Positions 1 through 5,851 of a stretch of 9,909 nt of DNA are shown here, piece after piece (position 1 is the stretch's first letter; every line of letters starts with the position of its first letter). The translations under genes and the position numbers were made by a program. A model generated the notes under the pieces. That model searched no databases and was not told where the DNA came from. It saw only the letters and a list, made by a program, of their open reading frames with translations. This DNA comes from Planctomycetaceae bacterium (GTDB lineage Bacteria; Planctomycetota; Planctomycetia; Pirellulales; Pirellulaceae), in assembly GCA_005773145.1 (NCBI GenBank), contig SXHS01000091.1, forward strand, positions 1 to 9,909, read 5' to 3'.

Positions 1-27
1 GAGCCAGTCCCCGGCCCGTGAACGGTT
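1..27 (+). repeat. Copy A of a 27-bp dispersed repeat, cut by the window edge
   Basis: This segment begins GAGCCAGT and ends GCCCGTGAACGGTT. It matches the reverse complement of 1540-1566 at 24 of 27 positions with no gap, and matches 1640-1669 more loosely. The copy at 1540-1582 continues with a GGGAAAAT block on the side that would lie before base 1, so copy A may be longer than visible here. The type looks like the REP-like palindromic repeats scattered through many bacterial genomes, but that class assignment is inference. Confidence 0.6.
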
Positions 28-48
28 ATGGATCGAGGGCGAACGCGA

Positions 49-1467
49 TCAGGCGGACGACACCCCGGGGAAGGACGCGGATCCTGGTGATGACGTGATC
101 CTTGCTTCGACCGCGGGCCGGTCGCCGGAGTCTTTCCGGCGCCACCGGGCGAAAAGCACTCCACTGAGAAACGCCAGCCCGGCGGAGGTCGGTTCGGGCA
201 CGGCGTTAATACGCATGTAGTACACATCCTGCCCGCCGGTGAACGTCGCCGAGAACGCCAGGCTTGCGCCGAAGTTATCCGAGGTCATATCGTAATAGTC
301 GCCGATTTTGCCCTGCGAAGGGAAACCAAGCAAGTGATTGAACTGTGGCGTAAGCGTGAGTTGACCGAGCCACGTCAAGCCGTCGTTGAGGGAGTAGGCG
401 TATTTCAGGACCGAGAAGTTGTTGCTCGCATTCACGCTCGTATCGTTCCAGATTACATCGATGCGGCCATTGGGAGCGACCGACATTGTTCCGAACCACT
501 GGTAGGAATTGTCACCGGAGGGATTGTTGTTCACCCGGCTCGGTGAGCTCCAATTCGTTCCGCCGTCAGTGCTGCGGATGAACATCACGTCGAGCGGATC
601 GGCGCCGGCGGGGTCTACCGATCCCAAAACGTAGAGGTTGCCATTGCCGGCCGCGGCAATCGAAACCTGACCCAACAGCCCGGCCGGATTCACTGACAGA
701 TTTCTCCCCCCGCTTGTCACGCCGCCCAGATTGATTGCCGTCGCGGTGAACGTCGGCGATTGACCCGAGAATTGGGCGTTCGTTGACCAGGCGAACAGAT
801 GACCCGTTTGACCCAGGTTGGAACCGGCTGCGTACAGGGTTCCGTTCGGTCCGACGTCGAGAGTGCCCCACTTCAAAGACGGATTCGGGCCCGTCGTCGG
901 ATTCTCGTACGAGGCGCCGGCGTTTGTTGACCGCGTGAAGCTCGTGTTCGGTACGGAGCTGAACTGGACGTTCCAATGCTGGTAGATGTTCCCTCGCCCG
1001 GGGCCATTCGTCTTGTCGATGGCGATCCACTGCTTGTCGCCGCCGAACGAATAGATCGGCGGTCCCCAGGTAGCGCCCCCGTTCGTGGACTTGAACATTT
1101 CCGCGGACGTCGCCGAGCTGAGACTGGAAAAGTAGAAGTTGCCGTCGGCGTCGGAGCGCAAGACGGGATCGCTGCGAAACAGCCCGGGCGTGAGCACGCT
1201 CGACGTCCAGGTCAGGCCGCCGTTGGTGGTATACGCCACACCGGCCTGTCGGAAGTTGCTGGCGACGGTGTCGAACTGCCGCCAGCCAATAGCCATCCGG
1301 TTCGGATTCGTCGGATCGACGGCCAGCGACGGCTCGTTGGCCGCGTCGCCCAGGATGTCCAGGCCCAGGGCATCGGTGTTGACTTGCACCATCGTGACTT
1401 GAGCATGGCCCGTCGTCGCGCATCCCCATCCCGATGCCAGCATCACCCAGATCAGATTCTTGTTCAT
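49..1467 (-). CDS. Secreted BNR/Asp-box beta-propeller protein with PEP-CTERM tail (sialidase-like fold)
   Basis: This 472-residue protein starts at an ATG with a GGGGGA ribosome site five bases upstream. Residues 1-23 form a signal peptide with likely cleavage after His-Ala-Gln. Five Asp-box motifs follow at about residues 80-87, 127-134, 180-187, 299-306 and 359-366 (Ser/Thr-x-Asp/Asn-x-Gly-x-x-Trp/Tyr), spaced as in a beta-propeller. No clear sialidase catalytic arginine set or RIP motif is visible, so the common label exo-alpha-sialidase would describe the fold only. Residues 424-445 form a PEP-CTERM signal (Pro-Glu-Pro, hydrophobic stretch, Arg-Trp-Arg-Arg-Lys), which normally directs exosortase-dependent anchoring or sorting. 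Unusually, 27 residues follow this tail. The gene stands alone on its strand between inverted repeats. The substrate is unknown; it may be structural or glycan-binding. Confidence 0.85.
   Translation of the reverse strand: MNKNLIWVMLASGWGCATTGHAQVTMVQVNTDALGLDILGDAANEPSLAVDPTNPNRMAIGWRQFDTVASNFRQAGVAYTTNGGLTWTSSVLTPGLFRSDPVLRSDADGNFYFSSLSSATSAEMFKSTNGGATWGPPIYSFGGDKQWIAIDKTNGPGRGNIYQHWNVQFSSVPNTSFTRSTNAGASYENPTTGPNPSLKWGTLDVGPNGTLYAAGSNLGQTGHLFAWSTNAQFSGQSPTFTATAINLGGVTSGGRNLSVNPAGLLGQVSIAAAGNGNLYVLGSVDPAGADPLDVMFIRSTDGGTNWSSPSRVNNNPSGDNSYQWFGTMSVAPNGRIDVIWNDTSVNASNNFSVLKYAYSLNDGLTWLGQLTLTPQFNHLLGFPSQGKIGDYYDMTSDNFGASLAFSATFTGGQDVYYMRINAVPEPTSAGLAFLSGVLFARWRRKDSGDRPAVEARITSSPGSASFPGVSSA
123..141 (-). 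repeat. Perfect 7-bp stem-loop at the end of the PEP-CTERM coding segment
   Basis: CGCCGGA (123-129) pairs exactly with TCCGGCG (135-141) around a 5-base loop. It sits over the codons for the Arg-Arg-Lys end of the PEP-CTERM signal, where such genes normally stop. No T run follows on the minus strand, so I do not call a terminator. It could be the remains of a hairpin that once lay just after the stop codon, or chance in GC-rich coding DNA. Confidence 0.4.
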
Positions 1468-1534
1468 TGCATCCCCCGCCGCTTTCGAATGAAAAGCGAC
1501 CGGACGTGGGGCTGGCGTCGTTCACAAGACTTGA

Positions 1535-1676
1535 GGTACAACCGTTCACGGGCAGGAAACTGGCTCATTTTCCCGGCGAATTCGCGCGAGGTGCATCGTC
1601 CTGTCAGGAGGTTGTCCAACGTAATTCCCGGGAAAATGTGCCAGTCCCCCTCTCTTGGCCCGCGAACGGCTACCTT
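1535..1676. repeat. Large imperfect palindrome (REP/MITE-like), copies B and C
   Basis: The left arm (about 1535-1582) and right arm (about 1623-1676) are inverted copies of one unit. Read outward from the centre, each has an AATTC block, a CCGGGAAAAT block (left arm one base longer), a G(A/T)GCCAGT core, a variable C/T-rich spacer, then GCCCG(T/C)GAACGG and a GTACC/CTACC end. The right arm has several extra bases in the spacer. About 40 bases separate the arms, including CTGTCAGGAG (1601-1610), a word that recurs at 2921-2930. Copy A at the window start is another copy. There is no ORF inside. Elements of this build are often mobilised by single-strand (Y1/RAYT) transposases, but none is present here, so that link is inference. 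Confidence 0.65.
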
Positions 1677-1742
1677 TAGGTTATGCTCCCGCCCGATTGG
1701 AGTCCAGGAAATTCCCCCCATCTCGCTACGACGAATGCCGCC

Positions 1743-1780
1743 CGCCGCGACCGAAGAAAGCGATTGCCTCGGTCGCGGCG
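1743..1780 (-). terminator. Perfect 12-bp hairpin, possible terminator-like structure without a T run
   Basis: CGCCGCGACCGA (1743-1754) is the exact reverse complement of TCGGTCGCGGCG (1769-1780), with a 14-base loop. On the minus strand it starts 24 bases after the TAG stop at 1805-1807. That is typical terminator spacing and is the main reason to suspect that something was once transcribed leftwards here. The lack of a T tract on either strand weakens the terminator reading. It could instead be a lone palindromic repeat. Confidence 0.4.
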
Positions 1781-1804
1781 AACGACGAATTGTAACTGCC
1801 AACT

Positions 1805-2000
1805 CTACTTGCCGACCCGGAAGAATTGGCCGCACGCTTGCTTGCCGCCCTGGTAGTACGGCGCCGGCGGTGTCGCTGGGTTGCCGTTCCCCACCCACTG
1901 AATCGGGCAATGCTTGGGAATTGCTGGCCGGGAGAATTCGGGCCGGAAACGCCCGGCGCATCCACGAGCACGAGGCCCTGAGTCGACGCGATCATGGCCT
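1805..2000 (-). pseudogene. Possible broken 3' end of an unrecognised gene
   Basis: The minus strand shows two adjoining coding-like pieces in different frames. One, down to about 1920, includes Gln-Gly-Leu-Val-Leu-Val-Asp-Ala-Pro and then Gly-Pro-Asn-Ser-Pro-Gly-Gln-Gln-Phe-Pro. The second, from about 1920 to the TAG at 1805, is rich in Pro, Tyr and Gly and ends Gly-Gln-Phe-Phe-Arg-Val-Gly-Lys. Both use mostly G or C at third codon positions, and a one-base shift near 1910-1925 would join them. The 12-bp hairpin lies just downstream. I do not recognise a family, and the call may be wrong because long open frames arise by chance at this GC content. Confidence 0.22.
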
Positions 2001-2102
2001 GGATATCCCTTCTTCGGGAGGCTGTCCATAATACCCCTGCGCCTGCAAAACGGGAGACGCTGGCCGCCTGGTTTGCCCGCCGGTCCGGCTGGGAGAAGGC
2101 CT

Positions 2103-2119
2103 TGCGGGGCTAACCCGCA
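2103..2119. repeat. Small GC hairpin followed by TTTCTCACA
   Basis: TGCGGG (2103-2108) pairs with CCCGCA (2114-2119) around GCTAA and is followed by TTTCTCACA. It lies about 70 bases before the apparently truncated gene at 2187. It could be one end of a lost insertion element, but no second end or target duplication is visible in this window. Confidence 0.25.
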
Positions 2120-2186
2120 TTTCTCACAGCCCGTGACGATTGCGGCGGTCGACGGCGGGCTGAGGACCGTTGGGTAGGATCTCCAC

Positions 2187-2744
2187 ATGGACAATACGAC
2201 CGAGCGCATCTTGCAAGACCTGACCAATGGCGGCGGCACATTATTCAACTACAACTGGGGTTGGGTGGGCGCTGCCAATACCGCGGACGTTCGTACATCA
2301 TTGACCAAGACTTTGGAGGTGATCGACGGGAAGGTGTCATGGCGTTTCTACGAACGCGAGGCCGCTCCGTCGGCTGCCATGGTCGATGTCATCATCTGGT
2401 CCAACGACCCAAACTACGTGCCGACAGATGCGGATTATCTGAACCTGGTCCCGCCGAGTTTAGACGGAGATCTTAACCTCGATGGCTTCGTCGGCCAGGA
2501 CGACTTGAATATCATCTTGGGCGCGTGGGGACAAAACGTAACCCAAGGCGATCCCATGGCGGGCGATCCCAGCAACGATGGGTTCGTCGGCCAGGACGAC
2601 CTGAATTTTGTCCTGGGCGATTGGGGTCAAGGCACGCCACCCCCTCTGAGCGCCGTGCCTGAGCCACAATCACTCCTGCTGGGGTTGATCGGGGCCGTTG
2701 GCTACCTGGTATTCCGCCGAAGACAAATTGGGCGTTTCAGTTGA
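2187..2744 (+). CDS. Headless dockerin-like / PEP-CTERM protein, probably 5'-truncated
   Basis: This 185-residue frame starts at an ATG with AGGA seven bases upstream, but an in-frame TAG lies just before it (2175-2177) and residues 1-30 contain no signal peptide. Residues 1-90 are unrecognised. Residues 93-148 hold two dockerin-like calcium loops (Asp-x-Asn-x-Asp-Gly-Phe-Val-Gly-Gln-Asp-Asp, then the same core from Ser-Asn-Asp-Gly), each followed by Leu-Gly-x-Trp-Gly-Gln. Residues 158-180 form a PEP-CTERM signal with a Leu-rich helix and Phe-Arg-Arg-Arg. Both the calcium loops and the PEP-CTERM tail belong to exported proteins, so a missing signal peptide suggests that the front of a longer secreted protein was lost. 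Translation from the present ATG is possible, but the product should stay cytoplasmic. It converges on the enolase-superfamily gene. Confidence 0.65.
   Translation: MDNTTERILQDLTNGGGTLFNYNWGWVGAANTADVRTSLTKTLEVIDGKVSWRFYEREAAPSAAMVDVIIWSNDPNYVPTDADYLNLVPPSLDGDLNLDGFVGQDDLNIILGAWGQNVTQGDPMAGDPSNDGFVGQDDLNFVLGDWGQGTPPPLSAVPEPQSLLLGLIGAVGYLVFRRRQIGRFS
2481..2626 (+). repeat. Internal 50-bp tandem duplication encoding the two calcium loops
   Basis: Bases 2481-2530 and 2577-2626 match at about 42 of 50 positions, offset by 96 bp (32 codons). They encode the paired dockerin-like loops of the surrounding gene. The similarity at DNA level suggests a fairly recent duplication or ongoing homogenisation of the two halves. 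Confidence 0.75.
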
Positions 2745-2747
2745 CGC

Positions 2748-3064
2748 CGCTACGACCTGACCGTTCGTCGCCTTGAGGGCCCCGAGTGTTTTCACATGGC
2801 CTTGAGTGATGCGGGCCGCCTGGTCGATGTCTGCCGGACGAAGCAAGGACAGATAAAATCCAAGGCGGGTAGAGGGAGGAGTGGACGGCTTCACCCCCTA
2901 TTTTCCTGTCCGTAATGTTCCTGTCAGGAGAATGATGCGAAGGATACGAAGGATGACAGGAATATTTGGAGACGGGAAAATGAGAGCGGCGGTGTCAATC
3001 TGTGCCTCAATCGCCGGCCGATAATCGCTGTGTTGGTACTACAGTCTCAAAACATCCGTCGAGA
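2748..3064. other. Intergenic stretch between convergent genes
   Basis: About 320 bp separate the + strand gene ending at 2744 from the minus-strand gene ending at 3065. I see no supported gene. The only structure is the hairpin repeat at 2899-2983, which is placed to act for transcripts arriving from both sides, although it has no clear T runs. Confidence 0.5.
2899..2983. repeat. Inverted repeat, about 29-bp arms with a 27-base loop (second repeat family)
   Basis: The left arm (2899-2926) runs TATTTTCCTGTC, a variable part, then GTTCCTGTCA. The right arm (2954-2983) runs TGACAGGAATA, a variable part, then GACGGGAAAATGA. The outer TTTTCC(T/C)GT and inner ATTCCTGTCA/GTTCCTGTCA blocks pair, while the middle does not. 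The loop is purine-rich with a repeated GAAGGA. The build, with paired CCTGTC words and outer AAAA/TTTT, differs from the palindrome at 1535-1676, but both contain CTGTCAGGAG. A REP-like or MITE-like nature is inferred from its shape and intergenic position. Confidence 0.6.
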
Positions 3065-4165
3065 TCAAATATCGGCGCGATACCGTGCCAGTGCGTCGCG
3101 ATCTAGCTCGACTCCCAATCCAGGCCCGTTGGGCACCACTAGGCAGCCATCGTCAAACGCAATTGGCTCCACAATGAGATCGTCTTCGCGCAGCATGTGG
3201 CCGACAATATCGTTGGTGAAGTTGCAGCCGGCAGCGGCCGCAGCATGCACGCTGCTCATGTCGCGAATGCCCAAGTCGATTCCGGTGCCGCGCCAGGGTG
3301 GACATCCCGCGGCGGCAGCCAGGCGAGCCCATTCGGTAAATTCCTTGAGCGGTCCCAACAGATTGTAGTAGTCGGCAGCATCCAATCTTAATGCGGCCCA
3401 TAGCTCGCCCAAGGACGCCAAGTGTAGCGCAATCGGCTGCGGAATTTTCTTCCTCAACCGCACGTACCAATCCAGCCGGTGTTGCGGCACGGGACTCTCG
3501 AAGACTATCCGGTCGAAGGATTCAAGGGATCGGGCGACACGCACGGCACCGGCCGGATTCTCGAACCGTTCGTTGGGATCGAGCACGATCGAAAAGTGCG
3601 GAGCGACTTCTCGCAGCGCGCGCACACGCTCAGCAATGGGATCCTCCAAGGCGCATTTCATGTAGGCGGCGTGAAAATTCATCTCGACGGCAATCTGCGT
3701 ACGACGCGCCGTTTCGTCTGCCGTCATGCGGCCCATCCAGAAGTGAATCGGCACGTGGTCCAGAAGCTTTCCGCCCAGCAGATGCCAAACAGGCACCTCC
3801 AAATGTTTGCCCAATAGGTCCAGCATTGCCATCTCGAAGGCTTCATAGACGATGTACGACTCGTAGCGGTCGCCGTGCGGCAAGGGCAAATTGCCTACCG
3901 GTAAGTCAATCAAACGTTTGCCGATCAGCATGTCGGCGTATCGCTTAAGCGGCCCATAGAGATCGCCGCGGCGCGGCTCACCGAGGCCCACCAGCCCATT
4001 ATCCGCCTCGATCTCGATGATCCACTTCGGAAACTCCCAAAAGTTAAGGCTCCGGCCGGAAACCGGATCGGGCGCGCAGAGTTTGTCCTCGACGCCGGGC
4101 GAGTGCACCACCCCAGGTCGCATCGGGACGATCACCCCATGAATCTTCACATCGGCGATCTTCAC
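3065..4165 (-). CDS. Enolase-superfamily protein (mandelate racemase/muconate lactonizing type), altered active site
   Basis: This 366-residue protein is of normal length for the family and starts at GTG with AGGAG ten bases upstream. The N-terminal capping domain covers about residues 1-130 and the barrel about 140-345. Family members abstract a proton next to a carboxylate with Mg2+ help; many are sugar-acid dehydratases. Visible landmarks are Tyr168-Met-Lys170 at the Lys-x-Lys site, Asp196 (Leu-Asp-Pro-Asn-Glu-Arg) and Glu223 (Phe-Glu-Ser-Pro-Val-Pro) as the first two metal ligands, and a Leu-His-Leu segment where the third Asp/Glu is expected, giving His248. His307 (Ser-Ser-Val-His) lies near the end of the barrel. 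The substrate cannot be read from sequence. There is no signal peptide, so it acts in the cytoplasm. It diverges from the sialidase-like gene and probably shares its control region. Dehydratase, epimerase and non-catalytic readings all remain open. Confidence 0.85.
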   Translation of the reverse strand: MKIADVKIHGVIVPMRPGVVHSPGVEDKLCAPDPVSGRSLNFWEFPKWIIEIEADNGLVGLGEPRRGDLYGPLKRYADMLIGKRLIDLPVGNLPLPHGDRYESYIVYEAFEMAMLDLLGKHLEVPVWHLLGGKLLDHVPIHFWMGRMTADETARRTQIAVEMNFHAAYMKCALEDPIAERVRALREVAPHFSIVLDPNERFENPAGAVRVARSLESFDRIVFESPVPQHRLDWYVRLRKKIPQPIALHLASLGELWAALRLDAADYYNLLGPLKEFTEWARLAAAAGCPPWRGTGIDLGIRDMSSVHAAAAAGCNFTNDIVGHMLREDDLIVEPIAFDDGCLVVPNGPGLGVELDRDALARYRADI

Positions 4166-4287
4166 AGGTTGTCAACTCCTGGCGAAGCAGCCCGGGCGTT
4201 CTGGCCCGACGTATTACAAGCTCGCCGCAGCTTTTCCGTACGACCATGGCGCCGCGATTGGAGCCAATTAAGACTCGAAGCGACGAC

Positions 4288-4317
4288 ATCTTAGTGAGTG
4301 AATCAGTGACAGGTCAA
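4288..4317 (-). promoter_or_regulatory. Possible sigma-70-type promoter for the enolase-superfamily gene
   Basis: On the minus strand, TTGACC (4317-4312) is followed after 18 bases by TAAGAT (4293-4288). These match the consensus at 5 of 6 and 4 of 6 positions. It lies about 120 bases before the GTG start. Planctomycete promoters are poorly described, so this is a sequence resemblance only. Confidence 0.3.
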
Positions 4318-4400
4318 TAATCTAATTTTGTCGATCAACATCATAGGAAACGGCTCCCACGTTCTCAAAATACTCCTGAAGAAATTGATGTATCAGATGG

Positions 4401-4430
4401 TTGACAAAGACTTCCAATTGCTGCTAGCCT
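4401..4430 (+). promoter_or_regulatory. Possible sigma-70-type promoter for the sialidase-like gene
   Basis: A perfect TTGACA (4401-4406) is followed after 18 bases by TAGCCT (4425-4430), a weak -10 at 3 of 6. It would give a leader of about 75 bases before the ATG at 4514. Its place inside the open frame that extends upstream supports the later start. Confidence 0.3.
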
Positions 4431-4500
4431 GCGAACGATTGTGGCGATTTTTCGCAATACCCAAATCGCTTAGCGATCCGCTTCACCTGCAGGCCAGGAA

Positions 4501-4506
4501 AGGAAG
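4501..4506 (+). promoter_or_regulatory. Ribosome binding site that fixes the start of the sialidase-like gene
   Basis: AGGAAG lies seven bases before ATG 4514 and directly precedes a typical signal peptide (Met-Asn-Lys-Arg). This decides against the earlier in-frame TTG at 4328. Confidence 0.7.
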
Positions 4507-4513
4507 ATCGTTT

Positions 4514-5779
4514 ATGAACAAACGCTTGGTGCAGCAATTCCTGGCACGTGTGGCTTTGGCGGGCTCCGTCTGGCTGGCAATGCGAGCGACACCCGTCATC
4601 GCTGCCGATGGTGAACGAAAACTGACCGACGCGCACACTCAGGTTGTCGCCGAAGGTGCCGCCTGGGGGACGATCACGCCATTGGCCGACGGCTCGTTAG
4701 GGTTGATCTATCAACTTGGCCGGCCGCTGCCCGACGTGGATGCATGCAACGTGTCGATGCAGTGGGTGCGTTCCGCGGACGGCGGCAAGACCTGGTCGGC
4801 GCCGGTGCTGATTTCCGAGCGGCTCGGTCCTAATGGCACCTTGTTTGCGCCGCGCGAGGGTGGCGGGTATGTCGTGTTTCAACAGCGCAACCAGGCCCTG
4901 GGACAATTGCCCGGTGGGCGCATCGTGTGTTCTTTCTGCGAACTCAATTACAACTACGATCAAGGCGGCAAGCCGGTCAATAATCCGGATGCGGATCACA
5001 ATCATCAGAACCAGGGCGTGGTTTACACCTGGTCGGACGACATGGGAAAAACCTGGTTGCCAACCCGTCGCATGGACACCGGACCGGTCGGAGGTTCAGG
5101 CGGCGGCGTGTCACCCCATTGGCGGGTTGTCACGCTTAAGGACGGCACGGCGCTGATGACGATCTACGGTTCGTACAATCCTCAATACAGTGGTCCCGTG
5201 AAAGTCCCATCGGGAACGCGCAAAGTGGCGGGTGTTGTTCGCTCGACCGACAGCGGCAAGACTTGGGGTGACTTCACACCGATCTTCACCGATTCCGACT
5301 ATCGACAATATGAGGAAACGGCATTGTGCCTGGTGGGTGAAAAGCTATTGGCGCACCAACGTCGATCGGAGGGCAACATCGTGCAGTACGAGTCACTGGA
5401 CGGAGGCCGAACCTGGCACGGTCCCACGCCGCTGACCGAGCCGGGCCAGCATCCGGGCGGCGCGTTTGTGCTTGCCAGCGGCAAGCTGCTGGCGACGTGG
5501 GGCAATCGCCGGCCACCCTTCGGCGCCGCTGCAATGATTGGCGCCGATGCAGGCGAAACGTGGAATTACGAGCATCGGGTCTCCCTAGCATGGGATGCGC
5601 CCGGTGAAAACTGCGGCTACGCGAACGGAGCGCAAGCCGGTGACGGCACGATTGTGGTGACGTATTACATCATGCCCGCAGGGCTTTCTGCGGGCAGGTA
5701 CCGCACGTTTTGGACGGACAGCAAGGTGTACGCAACGCGATTCACCGAGGAGCAGTTTCTCAAGGCGGCCGGGTTATAG
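4514..5779 (+). CDS. Secreted sialidase-family (BNR/Asp-box) beta-propeller protein
   Basis: This 421-residue protein is read from ATG 4514. Residues 1-30 form a signal peptide with cleavage probably after Val-Ile-Ala. Asp boxes lie at residues 87-94, 174-181, 244-251 and 294-301 (Ser-x-Asp-x-Gly-Lys/Arg-Thr-Trp), with a degenerate fifth at 343-350, giving the expected propeller. Candidate active-site parts are Glu267/Glu268 (Tyr-Glu-Glu-Thr), Arg283/Arg284 (His-Gln-Arg-Arg), Tyr384/Tyr385 and Arg409. The first catalytic arginine, normally in an Arg-Ile-Pro motif near the N-terminus, is missing: Trp-Gly-Thr-Ile-Thr-Pro stands there. Genuine sialidase action is therefore unproven and another glycan may be the target. 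Unlike the protein at 49-1467, it has no PEP-CTERM tail. It is the first gene of a four-gene + strand row, 72 bases before the transporter gene. Confidence 0.85.
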   Translation: MNKRLVQQFLARVALAGSVWLAMRATPVIAADGERKLTDAHTQVVAEGAAWGTITPLADGSLGLIYQLGRPLPDVDACNVSMQWVRSADGGKTWSAPVLISERLGPNGTLFAPREGGGYVVFQQRNQALGQLPGGRIVCSFCELNYNYDQGGKPVNNPDADHNHQNQGVVYTWSDDMGKTWLPTRRMDTGPVGGSGGGVSPHWRVVTLKDGTALMTIYGSYNPQYSGPVKVPSGTRKVAGVVRSTDSGKTWGDFTPIFTDSDYRQYEETALCLVGEKLLAHQRRSEGNIVQYESLDGGRTWHGPTPLTEPGQHPGGAFVLASGKLLATWGNRRPPFGAAAMIGADAGETWNYEHRVSLAWDAPGENCGYANGAQAGDGTIVVTYYIMPAGLSAGRYRTFWTDSKVYATRFTEEQFLKAAGL

Positions 5780-5814
5780 CGATCTGGCGATTGGTCGCGG
5801 AGCGAGAGCTGGCA

Positions 5815-5829
5815 CCCCCCCAAAAAAAA
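5815..5829 (+). repeat. C7-A8 homopolymer tract between two genes
   Basis: Seven C followed by eight A lie in the 72-base gap before the transporter start. Such tracts can slip in length during replication or be misread in sequencing. The tract lies 22 bases before the ATG at 5852, outside any frame, so a change would affect spacing or transcription rather than the reading frame. Confidence 0.6.
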
Positions 5830-5851
5830 CCTGCCCACCTCAAGATCCGTC

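Larger units (their letters stand above)
1677..2186. other. Roughly 500-bp stretch with no convincing intact gene
   Basis: Several open frames cross this GC-rich interval on both strands, but none has a ribosome site, a signal peptide or recognisable family motifs over its whole length. It holds the 12-bp hairpin at 1743-1780, a coding-like minus-strand remnant at about 1805-2000, and a small hairpin at 2103-2119. I read it as decayed or rearranged DNA between repeats, possibly the scar that removed the front of the gene at 2187. Confidence 0.5.
4166..4513. promoter_or_regulatory. Shared divergent control region
   Basis: This 348-bp interval separates the start of the leftward enolase-superfamily gene from the start of the rightward sialidase-like gene. 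It is AT-richer than its surroundings, especially from 4310 to 4460. One promoter-like pair is visible on each strand and both are listed separately. The frame of the rightward gene stays open back to a TTG at 4328, but those 62 codons read as non-coding. Confidence 0.5.

Noticed and set aside
976..2031. Long + strand open frame (351 codons)
   Set aside because: Its first half is the antisense of the propeller gene and its second half crosses the palindrome. The composition is Arg/Pro/Ser-rich with no domain, as expected for a GC-rich shadow frame.
1805..2248. 147-codon minus-strand frame as an intact gene
   Set aside because: The front part reads as low-complexity shadow and overlaps the start of the gene at 2187. 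Only the tail near 1805-1920 looks coding, so I list it as a possible remnant only.
2670..2894. 74-codon minus-strand frame starting at GTG 2894
   Set aside because: It overlaps the PEP-CTERM tail of the + strand gene, has no clear ribosome site or known domain, and begins next to the hairpin repeat. It could be a gene fragment, but I cannot support it.
2899..2983. Simple intrinsic terminator for the convergent genes
   Set aside because: The arms are imperfect and long, the loop is 27 bases, and no proper T run follows on either strand. A repeat element fits better.
3391..3948. 185-codon + strand frame inside the enolase-superfamily gene
   Set aside because: It is Arg/Ser/Ala-rich with no motif, opposite a gene with clear family landmarks.
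4328..4513. In-frame 62-codon extension of the sialidase-like gene from TTG 4328
   Set aside because: It would bury the signal peptide, has no ribosome site, and contains a promoter-like TTGACA. ATG 4514 has AGGAAG at ideal spacing and a normal signal peptide.
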